A DNA stretch of 64,000 bases from Clostridium sp. CAG:557 (GCA_000435275.1 FR883868.1:1-64000); one strand, 5' to 3'. Shown: positions 15,002 through 24,349, numbered from the stretch's first letter. Numbers and translations are program-made. The notes: generated by a model from the sequence alone, not told the origin.

Positions 15002-17464
15002 ATGAATGAAAAATTTATTGTAAAAGTTGCCGTTGAACATATCGTTTATCACCTTGACAAGTTTTATGACTATATTGTCCCAGAAGAATTTTGTCAAAAC
15101 TTGGATGTTGGCTGTAGAGTTTTGGTCCCTTTTGGTGCTGGTAATAAAAAACGTCAAGGAATCGTTTTGCAGACGGATTTTTCTTCAGATACCTCTAAGT
15201 TAAAATCAGTTTTTGCAGTACTGGATGCCGTTCCAATTCTGAACGATGAAATGCTAGAACTTGCTAAATTCATAAAGAAAAAATATTTTTGTACAATTTA
15301 TGACGCAGTCAAGCTTATGATTCCCGCCGGCATGAATTTTAAATTACATGAACAGTTTAAACTTTGTGATAATTTTAACGAATCTTTAGTCTTAAACTGC
15401 AACAAAATGGAAAAAAATTTGATTTCATATTTAAAAAATTTTAATGGTTGGGCTTCTAAGGAAGTTTTGTTGAATAATTTCGGGGCAACAACTCTAAACT
15501 GTTTAAAAAATTTAGAAAACAATTCAATAATTCAAAAAAGAGAACTCCAAAAAAGAAATTTATCTGACTCAAAAGTTAAAATGGTTAAATTAAAAGAACC
15601 TTTTGTTTCAATTTGTAATGTTAAAATTACGCCAAAACAAAAAATTATATATGACATTCTTACTCAAAATTTAAGTGGAATTTCTTTAAAAGAATTATTA
15701 TACTTTTCTGGTTTTAGTGTTTCTGTTGTGGATAATTTAGTAAAAAAATGTATCGCAGAATATTTTGAAGATAAAGCTTACAGAGACCCATATAAAAATG
15801 TAAAATTTTCATGCTCTTCCAAAAAAATTATTTTGAATGACGAACAAAAGGCTGCTTATAATTCTATTTTAGAATTATACAAAACTAAAAAATATTGCGT
15901 TTCACTCCTTTATGGAATAACGGGTAGCGGAAAAACCTCTGTTTTTATGCGCTTAATCGAAGATGTTATTACTGACGGTAGCAATGTTATTGTTATGGTG
16001 CCAGAAATTGCTTTAACACCTCAAATGGTTACAATCTTTAAAAGCAAATTTTTTGACAAAGTCGCAGTGTTTCACAGTGGGCTGTCTCAGGCTGAACGAA
16101 TGGATGAATACAAACGTGTTAAAGACGGCTTAGTTAATGTTGCTGTTGGCACCCGCTCCGCTGTTTTTGCGCCATTTGAAAAAATTGGGCTTATTATTAT
16201 GGATGAAGAGCAAGAATCCAGCTACAAATCCGATGCTACTCCTAGATTTAACGCACGTGAAGTTGCTAAATTTAGATGTGCATATCATAAAAGTTTACTT
16301 CTTTTGTCTTCTGCCACACCTTCCGTTGAAACTTTCTTTTGGGCTAAAAATAAAAAATATAGCATAAATATTTTAAAAAATAGATATGCTGGTGCAAAGT
16401 TACCTGCAGTCTCCATCGTAGATATGAATAAAGAACAAGAAAGTGGAAATTTTAGTGCTTTTAGTTCCAAACTAACTGATAAACTGACTCAAAATCTGAA
16501 TAATGGCAATCAATCTATTTTATTACTCAACAGAAGAGGTTATCACACTTTAGTTTCTTGCAAAAGTTGCGGACAGGTTTTAATGTGTCCAAATTGTAGC
16601 ATTGCTTTAACGCTTCACTCTGCAAACAAAAAATTAATGTGCCATTATTGCGGATTTTCTACTGATATTACTGATAAATGTCCAAATTGCCATAAGCATC
16701 AGTTAAAATATATTGGTGTGGGAACTCAAAAAGTTGAAGAAGATTTGAAAAAATTTTTCCCTGAAGCTCGTATCTTGCGCATGGACACCGATTCGATGAT
16801 GTCTAAATTTTCTTATGAAAACAAGTTAAGAGATTTTGCATACGGTAAATATGATATTATGTTGGGAACTCAAATGGTTGCTAAAGGGTTGGATTTTCCC
16901 AACGTAACCCTTGTTGGTGTTTTGTCAGCGGATCAGTCCCTATACAGCGGTGATTTCAAAAGTTATGAACGTACTTTTTCTTTGCTTACACAAGTTGTTG
17001 GCAGAGCTGGAAGAAATCAACATAACGGATTTGCAGTTATTCAAACTTTTACGCCAGAAAATCCTATTATCAATTTGGCTGCCAAGCAAGATTATGATTC
17101 TTTTTATGCTGATGAGATAATTTTAAGAAAAGCTCTGTTGTATCCGCCTTTTGCAAAACTTTGCGTCATCGGATTTGTTGGTGAAAAAGAATTTAATGTA
17201 ATGAATGCAGCAAAATTTTTCTTTGAAATACTTAAAGATTTAATAAAAACCAATTATTTTACCTTAACTGTTCGAATTTTAGGTCCTTCTCCTGCGCAAA
17301 TTTTTAAAGTTAATGGTAAATTTCGGTATAAGATAATTATAAAATTTAAAGATGAAAAAATTTTTAGAAACTTTATCTCTGATGCTTTAATTAAATTCGG
17401 TAATTGTAAAAAATTTACCGGCATTTCCACTTTCGTCGATTTGGAACCGGATTCAATTTTGTAA
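15002..17464 (+). CDS. priA: Primosomal replication restart helicase PriA
   Basis: Superfamily 2 helicase that reloads the replisome at stalled forks. The N-terminal 3'-DNA-binding domain (about 1-105) contains YDYIVPEEF. The Walker A segment is LLYGITGSGKT at about 305-315, and the DEAH box is DEEQESS. A zinc cluster with CKSCGQVLMCPNCS and CHYCG/CPNCH follows, and helicase motif V/VI reads QVVGRAGRNQH. The 820-aa size fits long Clostridial PriA. No convincing Shine-Dalgarno precedes ATG 15002, unusual for this window. Neighbours are rpoZ upstream and def downstream. Confidence 0.96.
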   Translation: MNEKFIVKVAVEHIVYHLDKFYDYIVPEEFCQNLDVGCRVLVPFGAGNKKRQGIVLQTDFSSDTSKLKSVFAVLDAVPILNDEMLELAKFIKKKYFCTIYDAVKLMIPAGMNFKLHEQFKLCDNFNESLVLNCNKMEKNLISYLKNFNGWASKEVLLNNFGATTLNCLKNLENNSIIQKRELQKRNLSDSKVKMVKLKEPFVSICNVKITPKQKIIYDILTQNLSGISLKELLYFSGFSVSVVDNLVKKCIAEYFEDKAYRDPYKNVKFSCSSKKIILNDEQKAAYNSILELYKTKKYCVSLLYGITGSGKTSVFMRLIEDVITDGSNVIVMVPEIALTPQMVTIFKSKFFDKVAVFHSGLSQAERMDEYKRVKDGLVNVAVGTRSAVFAPFEKIGLIIMDEEQESSYKSDATPRFNAREVAKFRCAYHKSLLLLSSATPSVETFFWAKNKKYSINILKNRYAGAKLPAVSIVDMNKEQESGNFSAFSSKLTDKLTQNLNNGNQSILLLNRRGYHTLVSCKSCGQVLMCPNCSIALTLHSANKKLMCHYCGFSTDITDKCPNCHKHQLKYIGVGTQKVEEDLKKFFPEARILRMDTDSMMSKFSYENKLRDFAYGKYDIMLGTQMVAKGLDFPNVTLVGVLSADQSLYSGDFKSYERTFSLLTQVVGRAGRNQHNGFAVIQTFTPENPIINLAAKQDYDSFYADEIILRKALLYPPFAKLCVIGFVGEKEFNVMNAAKFFFEILKDLIKTNYFTLTVRILGPSPAQIFKVNGKFRYKIIIKFKDEKIFRNFISDALIKFGNCKKFTGISTFVDLEPDSIL

Positions 17465-17485
17465 AATCTATGGAGGATGTTTATC

Positions 17486-17959
17486 ATGGCTATAAGAAAT
17501 GTTGTTTTAGAAGGAGACCCTATTTTATATAAAAAATGTCGGATTGTCAAAAACTTTGATGCTCGGCTTGCTCAGCTTATTGATGACATGATTGAAACTA
17601 TGCAATTGAAAAACGGTGTTGGACTGGCTGCTTCTCAAGTTGGCATTCTAAAAAGAGTTGTAGTTATACAAACCAATCTTGAAGAAAAACCTCTCGAATT
17701 AGTAAATCCTCAAATTACCGAAGTTTCTGGAAATCAGGAGGAAGTTGAGGGATGCTTGTCTTGTCCCGGTGAGTACGGAATTACTAAACGTCCTATGAAA
17801 GTCAAAGTTAAGGCTTTTGACCGCTTCGGAGCTGAGCATTTTTATGATGGCGAAGCTCTACTTGCTCGTGCTTTTTGTCATGAAATTGACCACCTGGATG
17901 GCATTTTATTCAAAAATCATGTTATCCGTATGCTGGATGATTCTGAATTGGAAAGCTGA
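17486..17959 (+). CDS. def: Peptide deformylase
   Basis: Iron or zinc hydrolase that removes the formyl group from nascent N-termini. The three motifs are GVGLAASQVG at residues 44-53, EGCLSCPGE with ligand Cys90, and HEIDHLDG at 132-139. The 157-aa length is typical. The ATG at 17486 is preferred because GGAGGA ends 9 nt before it; an in-frame ATG at 17477 overlaps that site. It precedes fmt, the enzyme that adds the formyl group, across an unusual 172-bp gap that holds element C. Confidence 0.96.
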   Translation: MAIRNVVLEGDPILYKKCRIVKNFDARLAQLIDDMIETMQLKNGVGLAASQVGILKRVVVIQTNLEEKPLELVNPQITEVSGNQEEVEGCLSCPGEYGITKRPMKVKVKAFDRFGAEHFYDGEALLARAFCHEIDHLDGILFKNHVIRMLDDSELES

Positions 17960-17965
17960 TTTTTG

Positions 17966-18087
17966 GGCACCGCCAGAGCCAACGCTATGCGTTAGCTCTG
18001 GCAAATAAAAAAATATTCTTTTGCTTTTGTTTTATGGTAAAATTTTTTAATTTGCCCAATGCATCAAAGGATGCATTAGGCGGTGCC
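17966..18087. repeat. Four-way-junction palindromic element C
   Basis: The closing stem GGCACCGCC (17966-17974) pairs with 18079-18087 and extends outward as TTTTG/CAAAA across one bulged T. Arm 1 is 17973-17985 with 17989-18001 with one C/A mismatch. Arm 2 is A/T-rich, 18003-18014 with 18042-18053 with one mismatch. Arm 3 is 18054-18065 with 18070-18081 with one mismatch. Bases at the GCC/GGC joints can pair in either the closing stem or an arm, as at a branch-migrating junction. It lies inside the def-fmt operon gap. Confidence 0.72.
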
Positions 18088-18131
18088 TCAAAACTATTTA
18101 GCTTTTAAAATCTTACCTTTGAGGTGAAAAA

Positions 18132-19055
18132 ATGAAAATTATATTTATGGGAACTCCTGACTTCGCTGTCCCTTGCCTTGAAAAATTAATAAACTCCGAG
18201 CATGAAATAGTCGCAGTTTTTACTCAGTCAGACAAAAAAAAAGGACGTGGATATACATTAACAGCACCTCCAGTTAAAGAATTATCGCTACAACACGGTA
18301 TTAAGGTATTTCAACCAGAAACTTTAAAAACTCAAGAAATATCAAATTTAATTACATCACTAAAACCAGATTTGATTGTTGTTGTAGCTTATGGTAAAAT
18401 ATTACCAATGGACATCTTAAAAATTCCATTACTGGGTTGTATAAATGTACACGGTTCATTGTTGCCAAAATATAGGGGCGCCGCACCTATACAGTGGTCA
18501 GTAATAAATGGTGAAAAAATTACTGGTGTTACAACTATGTTCATGGATAAAGGTCTTGATACTGGCGATATGATCTTAAAATCTGAAACAAAAATTGGCA
18601 AAAACGAAACTTCAGGTGAACTTTTTGACAGACTAAGCATTATGGGTGCAGAACTTTTAATTAAGACCTTAAATGAAATTGAATTGGGCAATATTTGTAG
18701 AAAAAAGCAAAATGACGAAATGGCTACTTATGCACCTATGCTAAATAAAGATTGGGCAAAAATTAACTGGAATGACTCTGCAGAAAAAATACACAATTTA
18801 GTAAGAGGCTTGAATCCTTGGCCAGTGGCTGTAACTATTTTGGATAATAAAAATTTAAAAATTTATAAAACAAAAATTGCCAAATTTATGGGTGGAAATC
18901 CCGGAGAAATAAAAAGCGTTAATCCTTTCATTGTGGCTTGTGGAAATAATTCCGCCATCGAAATTTTGGAATTACAATTAGAATCCAAGAAACGCTTAAA
19001 TTCTTCAGACTTTTCTAGAGGTTACAAATTAAAATTAGGTACAATTTTGGGCTAG
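18132..19055 (+). CDS. fmt: Methionyl-tRNA formyltransferase
   Basis: Formylates initiator Met-tRNA using 10-formyl-THF. The N-terminal Rossmann domain begins MKIIFMGTPDFAVP. The catalytic loop INVHGSLLPKYRGAAPIQW contains the Asn/His pair, followed by TTMFMDKGLDTGDM. The C-terminal OB-like domain (about 205-307) contains IHNLVRGLNPWP. The 307-aa length is standard. GAGGTG precedes the ATG. Its partner def is upstream. The folD gene at 42546 helps supply its cofactor pool. Confidence 0.97.
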   Translation: MKIIFMGTPDFAVPCLEKLINSEHEIVAVFTQSDKKKGRGYTLTAPPVKELSLQHGIKVFQPETLKTQEISNLITSLKPDLIVVVAYGKILPMDILKIPLLGCINVHGSLLPKYRGAAPIQWSVINGEKITGVTTMFMDKGLDTGDMILKSETKIGKNETSGELFDRLSIMGAELLIKTLNEIELGNICRKKQNDEMATYAPMLNKDWAKINWNDSAEKIHNLVRGLNPWPVAVTILDNKNLKIYKTKIAKFMGGNPGEIKSVNPFIVACGNNSAIEILELQLESKKRLNSSDFSRGYKLKLGTILG

Positions 19056-19067
19056 GAGGAAATTTTT

Positions 19068-19775
19068 ATGTACGGACTTTATTACTTCGATTACTCTTAT
19101 TTTTTATTTATGCTACCAGCGCTGATACTCTCTCTTTATGCACAAATTAAAGTAAGCAGCACTTTTGCTAAGTATTCTAAGATAAAAAATTCGAATGGGC
19201 TCACTGGATCAGAAGCTGCTTACAAAGTTTTAGCGCAAAATGGAGTCACAAACGTTGCGGTCGAACATATTTCTGGAAGTCTAAACGACCATTTTGACCC
19301 TCAAACTAATATAATTCGGTTGTCTGACTCCGTCTATTCTTCAAATTCTGTTGCGGCTGTTGGTGTCGCCGCTCATGAAGCCGGCCATGCAGTTCAGTAT
19401 GCAAATAATTACGCTCCTATGAAGTTTAGAAGAGTTTTAGTTCCTATCACTAATATCGGTTCAACTTTGTCTATACCTTTGATTTTTATTGGCTTATTGC
19501 TTCCAATACAATATGATTTTATCGTTAATATTGGAATCGCTCTTTTTAGTTTTGCTGTACTTTTTCAACTGGTTACTTTGCCTGTCGAATTCGACGCTAG
19601 TAGGCGTGCAATTACAACTTTGGAACAGAGTGGTACCCTTTATGACGAAGAACTTATTGGTGCAAAAAAAGTGCTTAGTGCTGCGGCTATGACTTATTTA
19701 GCTGCTACCTTTTCGGCAGTAATGTCTCTTTTTAGGCTAATTTTAATTGCCGGAAATAGACGCGGTCGAGATTAA
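19068..19775 (+). CDS. yugP: Zinc metallopeptidase, YugP family
   Basis: Membrane-bound M48-like zinc peptidase of unknown substrate. The zinc helix HEAGH lies at residues 103-107 (AAHEAGHAVQ). Hydrophobic segments flank it at about 10-25, 130-150, 155-175 and 205-225. The block LPVEFDASRRAITTLE, typical of YugP, follows and probably supplies the third ligand. Length 235 aa matches the family. GGAGGA precedes the ATG. Its place between fmt and rlmN is common in Clostridia; rsmB, often found here too, is absent. Confidence 0.9.
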   Translation: MYGLYYFDYSYFLFMLPALILSLYAQIKVSSTFAKYSKIKNSNGLTGSEAAYKVLAQNGVTNVAVEHISGSLNDHFDPQTNIIRLSDSVYSSNSVAAVGVAAHEAGHAVQYANNYAPMKFRRVLVPITNIGSTLSIPLIFIGLLLPIQYDFIVNIGIALFSFAVLFQLVTLPVEFDASRRAITTLEQSGTLYDEELIGAKKVLSAAAMTYLAATFSAVMSLFRLILIAGNRRGRD

Positions 19776-19809
19776 CTATGAGTTTTTAGAAATGATGTGT
19801 TAAAAAATT

Positions 19810-20853
19810 ATGAATCTTATCGACATAAAGTCTTTGTCTAAAGTAAATATTTCAGAGTTTCTGAAAGCTGAAGGGCAACCAAACTATAGGGGCAATCAAA
19901 TTTATTTATGGCTGGTTAAAGGCGTTTGTAGTTTCGATGACATGCTGAATGTCCCTAAAGATTTGCGTAACAAATTGAAAGAAAAATGTTATATTGCAAC
20001 CGCAAAAATTGAGCGCAAATTGGTTTCTAAATATGACGGCACTATAAAATATTTATTTAAACTTTACGACGGTGAATTTATCGAATCCGTTGTAATGAAA
20101 TACAAGCATGGATATACTATTTGTATTTCTACTCAAGTTGGCTGCAAAATGAATTGTCAATTTTGTGCAACCGGAAATAGCGGATTTTCTCGAAATTTAA
20201 CTGCTTCTGAAATGCTCGCACAGATTCAAACTGCTCAAATTGACAACCATATAAAAATTTCTAATGTAGTTTTGATGGGTATGGGTGAACCTCTTGACAA
20301 TTATGATAATGTCATTCAATTTTTAAAATTAGTCTCATCTGAAGATAATTTAAACATCGGAATGCGCCATATTTCGCTGTCTACTTGCGGTATAATTAAT
20401 AAAATTTATGATTTGGCTAATGAAAATCTTCAACTCACTCTTTCAGTTTCTTTGCATGCACCAAATGACTCAATTCGTAATACTTTGATGCCAATAAATA
20501 AGAATTTTAACGTCGACGAACTTTTAAAAGCTTGTAAATTTTACATAATTAAAACTAAACGTAGAATTTCTTTTGAGTATGCTATGATTTCTGATATTAA
20601 TGACAGCGACGACTGCGCTATTGAACTGGCTCGTAAACTTTCAGGAATGCTATGTCATGTAAATTTAATTCCTGTAAACAATATCGGGGTTGAAAAAATT
20701 TTTTATGAGAAAAGTAATCAAAAACGACTTGAAAAATTTATGAATATTCTTTCAAAATATGGCATAAACGCTACCGTGAGAAGGACTTTAGGTGCAGATA
20801 TCAATGCTTCTTGTGGGCAATTGCGAAGAAAAGCTACTGATTTGGAGGTGTAA
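19810..20853 (+). CDS. rlmN: Dual-specificity 23S rRNA/tRNA adenine-C2 methyltransferase
   Basis: Radical SAM enzyme that methylates A2503 of 23S rRNA and A37 of some tRNAs. The iron-sulfur cysteines are 112, 116 and 119 in GCKMNCQFCATG. The GMGEPLDNYDNV segment is the SAM-binding region, and the resolving cysteine near 335 sits in NASCGQLRRK. The 347-aa length is normal. The ATG has no strong ribosome site. The next gene, the PP2C phosphatase, starts 1 bp after its stop. Confidence 0.96.
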   Translation: MNLIDIKSLSKVNISEFLKAEGQPNYRGNQIYLWLVKGVCSFDDMLNVPKDLRNKLKEKCYIATAKIERKLVSKYDGTIKYLFKLYDGEFIESVVMKYKHGYTICISTQVGCKMNCQFCATGNSGFSRNLTASEMLAQIQTAQIDNHIKISNVVLMGMGEPLDNYDNVIQFLKLVSSEDNLNIGMRHISLSTCGIINKIYDLANENLQLTLSVSLHAPNDSIRNTLMPINKNFNVDELLKACKFYIIKTKRRISFEYAMISDINDSDDCAIELARKLSGMLCHVNLIPVNNIGVEKIFYEKSNQKRLEKFMNILSKYGINATVRRTLGADINASCGQLRRKATDLEV

Positions 20854-20854
20854 T

Positions 20855-21586
20855 ATGCAGGTCTTTGGTAAAAGTGATATCGGGTTAAAACGAACTTCTA
20901 ATCAGGATTGTTTTGACTATGAGAACATAAATGAAAATTTGCTTTGGGCTGTCGTTTGCGACGGCATGGGCGGCGTTAATGGTGGTGATATTGCAAGCAA
21001 TTTAGCTGTAAATAGCATCCGAGAAATTTTGACTCAAAATTATACTGAAGGTTTACTGCCTGTTGACGTAGAAAATTTGTTGAAAAAAGCTATTCAAAAA
21101 GCAAATTTTGAAATTTTTTCAGCGGCTCAAAATGACAACAATTTGTCTGGTATGGGTACTACCATCGTTTTAGTCGCTATCTTTTATGATAAAATCCACA
21201 TCGCTCATATTGGCGACAGCCGAGCTTACTTGATACGTCAGGGTAATATTAAACAGTTAACTGTTGACCATTCTGTAGTTCAAGAAATGATAAATGAAGG
21301 TGAAATTACTCATGAAGAAGCTAAACGTCACCCTCAAAAAAATATAATTACACGTGCTCTTGGAATTAGCAAAAATGTGGATATTGACTATTCTATTGAA
21401 ACCAAAAAGCCAACAGATTCAATCATCATTTGTACCGATGGTTTAACTAATTATTTTGACCAAAACGAAATTTTAGATTATGTCAAAAATAAAAAAAATA
21501 ATCAACAGCTCGTTGACAACTTTATTTTTACTGCAAATGAACGTGGAGGCAATGACAATATTACAGTTGTTATTTTAGGCGAGTGA
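20855..21586 (+). CDS. stp: PP2C-type serine/threonine phosphatase
   Basis: Metal-dependent phosphatase that reverses PrkC kinase action. The PP2C metal motifs are visible: SDIGLKRTSNQD at the N-terminus, VVCDGMGGVNGGD near 32-44, HIGDSRAYL in the middle, and the final GGNDNITVV. The product is 243 aa. The start is ATG 20855, 7-8 nt after GGAGGTG; the open frame extends further upstream but lacks family similarity there. The stp-prkC pair is standard in Firmicutes. Confidence 0.95.
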   Translation: MQVFGKSDIGLKRTSNQDCFDYENINENLLWAVVCDGMGGVNGGDIASNLAVNSIREILTQNYTEGLLPVDVENLLKKAIQKANFEIFSAAQNDNNLSGMGTTIVLVAIFYDKIHIAHIGDSRAYLIRQGNIKQLTVDHSVVQEMINEGEITHEEAKRHPQKNIITRALGISKNVDIDYSIETKKPTDSIIICTDGLTNYFDQNEILDYVKNKKNNQQLVDNFIFTANERGGNDNITVVILGE

Positions 21587-21606
21587 TTAAGTCAGAGGTG
21601 ATTTTT

Positions 21607-23658
21607 ATGGATAAATACATTGGAAAAAGATTGGATGGACGGTACGAAATTAATGAACTGCTCGGTTGTGGCGGTATGGCTAAAGTTTACAGCGCTTATG
21701 ATATTATAGATGACCGAACTGTTGCTATAAAAATTTTAAAAGATGAATTTTTGAACAACAAAGACTTTATTAGAAGATTTAAAAATGAATCTAAAGCGAT
21801 TGCTGTGCTATCTCACCCCAATATCGTTAAGATTTATGATGTTAGCTTTGGTGACAGAATTCAATATATCGTTATGGAGAATATCGATGGAATAACTTTG
21901 AAAGAATATATCGACAGGCAGCATACAATCAAATGGCGTGACGCTGTTCATTTTACAATTCAAATATTAAAAGCTTTGCAGCACGCTCACGAAAAAGGTG
22001 TTGTTCATAGAGATGTCAAACCTCAAAATATTATGCTTTTAAAAGATGGAACTATCAAAGTTACAGATTTTGGTATTGCAAGGTTCGCTAAAAACGAAAC
22101 TCGAACTATGACTGAAAAGGCTATAGGTTCAGTCCATTACATTTCTCCTGAACAGGCTCGAGGAGACATAACAGATGAAAAATCTGACATATACTCTGTT
22201 GGTGTTATGCTTTATGAGATGTTAACAGGAAAACTGCCTTTTGAAGCTGACAATGCTGTCTCTGTAGCAATTATGCAAATGCAATCTGAACCAAAAAAAT
22301 TAAGAGAAATTAATCCGGAAATTCCTGAAGGTTTAGAAGATATTACTTTAAAAGCTATGAAAAAAAGCTCTGACCATAGATATAAATCTGCTGAAGAAAT
22401 GTTGGAAGCTATCGAAATGTTTAGAAAAAATCCTAGCATCCGCTTTGAATATAAATACTTTTCTGATAACGCTCCTACAAAATATCTTGATGCTATAAAC
22501 AATATCAAAGAAAGTAAGTCAAAATCTGGCTACTCCGATGGATATACTTATAATGATGAAGAACAAGAGCCTTCTGAAAAACGTTCTAAAGCTATAAACA
22601 TTTTAATTGGTGCAGGAATTGCTCTTATAATCTTCCTTGTAGTAATTGGTCTTGGCTTAGTTTCCGGTTGGTTCGGTTTCGGTAGCAAAGATATCGATGT
22701 ACCAAATTTTATTGGTATGAAAATTTCTGATATTGTCGATAATGATAAATATAAATTTAGCTGGAATATCGAACAAGCTTATGATTCTAGCAAGCCAGAA
22801 GGCGTTATAATCGATCAAGATCCAAAATCTGGAACTAAGAAAATAAAAGAAAATTCTCGAATAACCTTAACTGTAAACAGTTCTGGCACTTTGGTTTCTA
22901 TTCCTTCTGTACGCGGATTAACCCTTGATGCGGCCAAAGCAAAAATTAAAGATGCTGGCTTAGTTTATGAAGTTCTTACCGTTGAAGACAGCGATACAGC
23001 TGAAGGAATTGTTAAAGGGACTGACCCAAAAGAAGGAACCGAAATTGTTGTAAATAGCATGGTTAGAATTCTCGTAAGCAAAGGTCCTGCTGAAAAAAAG
23101 GTTACCGTCCCGGATGTTATAAATAAATCACTTTCTGACGCAACCAAAGAGCTTATAGAAAAAGGCCTTAAAGTCTCAGATAACATTATTAAAGAAACCA
23201 GTAACAAGGCTAAAGATACGGTACTATCTACAAATCCGTTACCAGGAGTTGAAGTAAACGAAGGAAGTGCTATTACATTAACAATCAGCTCTGGAGAATC
23301 TCAAGAAAAAACTTTAAAAATTAATGTAGATTTACCTTCCAGTGTAAATCACGAAGTCAGTATGAAAGTTTATATAAATGGTGTTATGGATTCAAGTAAC
23401 TCAAAAACTATAATTCCTGCATACAATTCTAATTACTCATTCTCTGTTAAAGGTTCCGGTGAAACAAAAACTATAATTGTAAATTTAGACGGGCAAAAAT
23501 ATAGAGTCTATGAGGTAAATTTTAGCAGCGAAACGGTTCGTGCAACCGAAAAGTATAATTTTAATGAATCTTCTGCATCAACTACAAGCAGTAAATCTTC
23601 AAATAAAAATCATAGTATAACCGAAACCAGAATGAAAATCCGAAGAAGGCAAAATTAA
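21607..23658 (+). CDS. prkC: Serine/threonine protein kinase with PASTA repeats
   Basis: Membrane kinase that senses peptidoglycan fragments or lipid II and controls growth and spore germination in relatives. The Hanks kinase domain spans about 10-270, with ELLGCGGMAKVYSA, Lys in VAIKILK, HRDVKPQNIML and DFGIARF. A transmembrane helix lies near 333-357 (AGIALIIFLVVIGLGLV). Three extracellular PASTA repeats follow, beginning near IDVPNFIG, VSIPSVRG and VTVPDVIN. A serine-rich tail ends the 683-aa protein. The start is ATG 21607, after AGAGGTG. In many relatives rsgA and rpe follow; here transcription ends at a strong hairpin. Confidence 0.95.
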   Translation: MDKYIGKRLDGRYEINELLGCGGMAKVYSAYDIIDDRTVAIKILKDEFLNNKDFIRRFKNESKAIAVLSHPNIVKIYDVSFGDRIQYIVMENIDGITLKEYIDRQHTIKWRDAVHFTIQILKALQHAHEKGVVHRDVKPQNIMLLKDGTIKVTDFGIARFAKNETRTMTEKAIGSVHYISPEQARGDITDEKSDIYSVGVMLYEMLTGKLPFEADNAVSVAIMQMQSEPKKLREINPEIPEGLEDITLKAMKKSSDHRYKSAEEMLEAIEMFRKNPSIRFEYKYFSDNAPTKYLDAINNIKESKSKSGYSDGYTYNDEEQEPSEKRSKAINILIGAGIALIIFLVVIGLGLVSGWFGFGSKDIDVPNFIGMKISDIVDNDKYKFSWNIEQAYDSSKPEGVIIDQDPKSGTKKIKENSRITLTVNSSGTLVSIPSVRGLTLDAAKAKIKDAGLVYEVLTVEDSDTAEGIVKGTDPKEGTEIVVNSMVRILVSKGPAEKKVTVPDVINKSLSDATKELIEKGLKVSDNIIKETSNKAKDTVLSTNPLPGVEVNEGSAITLTISSGESQEKTLKINVDLPSSVNHEVSMKVYINGVMDSSNSKTIIPAYNSNYSFSVKGSGETKTIIVNLDGQKYRVYEVNFSSETVRATEKYNFNESSASTTSSKSSNKNHSITETRMKIRRRQN

Positions 23659-23684
23659 AAACTTTTTTATAATTTAAAGTTAAT

Positions 23685-23720
23685 CCACAATAATATTAAG
23701 ATATTATTGTGGAATTTTTT
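23685..23720 (+). terminator. Rho-independent terminator after prkC
   Basis: A perfect 12-bp stem (23685-23696 with 23701-23712) has a 4-nt loop TAAG and is followed by AATTTTTT. It closes the long remA-prkC transcription unit. Confidence 0.9.
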
Positions 23721-23756
23721 ATAATAAAAACTTTGTTTCCTTTAAAAATAAAACAA

Positions 23757-23788
23757 GCATGAGGCGCGCGATATAGTGCGCCTCATGC
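23757..23788. terminator. Convergent-end hairpin with repeated apex (copy 1)
   Basis: An 11-bp GC-rich stem (23757-23767 with 23778-23788) lies between prkC and the convergent hpf. The minus-strand side runs into a T-rich stretch, which suits hpf termination. Its 16-nt apex (23765-23780) is identical to that of the hairpin at 48526-48549. Confidence 0.75.
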
Positions 23789-23800
23789 CAATATAGTAAC

Positions 23801-24349
23801 TTACTTATTTTGCCCTGCGTCAGGAGTTAATAAGCCATAATCGCCGTTTTTGCGACGATAAACAACATTAACTTCTCCGTTAGTCTGATTTCTAAACATA
23901 TAAAATTGATGACCAATCATATCCATTTGTAAAATTGCTTCTTCCACATCAAGCGGCTTTACTGGGAAATTTTTAATTCTGACGATTTTGTATTCTTCTT
24001 CAAGTTGCGAGTTGTCGGCCACTTCTTGTTCCGGTAAATAGTTTTCTAATGCATCTTTTCTAAGTCTTTTGGCAAGCTTAGTTTTGTGTTTTCTAAATTG
24101 CCTTGACAGCGCCTCCATAACTATATCAAGCGCCTCATTCATTTCTGAAGTAGTTGCCTCTGCGCGATAAACCATTCCTTCGTGATGAATTGTCACCTCG
24201 ACGGTCTGACGATTTTTTTCTACAGTAACCGTAACATTGGCTTCCGCATTACCATCAAACAGCTTATCAAATTTAGATAATTTTTTTTCAGCTAATTCTT
24301 TAAAATTATCTTTCAAATTTACCTTTCTTCCTGTAATTACGGTTTTCAT
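23801..24349 (-). CDS. hpf: Long-form ribosome hibernation promoting factor
   Basis: Binds the 30S subunit and dimerises 70S ribosomes into inactive 100S particles in stationary phase. The N-terminal S30AE domain (about 1-100) begins MKTVITGRKVNL and contains RRQ-type basic surface residues. The C-terminal dimerisation domain (about 122-178) contains VRIKNFPVKPLDVEEAI and GHQFYMFRN. The 182-aa length marks the long form. An AGGAGGA site precedes the ATG. Confidence 0.95.
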   Translation of the reverse strand: MKTVITGRKVNLKDNFKELAEKKLSKFDKLFDGNAEANVTVTVEKNRQTVEVTIHHEGMVYRAEATTSEMNEALDIVMEALSRQFRKHKTKLAKRLRKDALENYLPEQEVADNSQLEEEYKIVRIKNFPVKPLDVEEAILQMDMIGHQFYMFRNQTNGEVNVVYRRKNGDYGLLTPDAGQNK

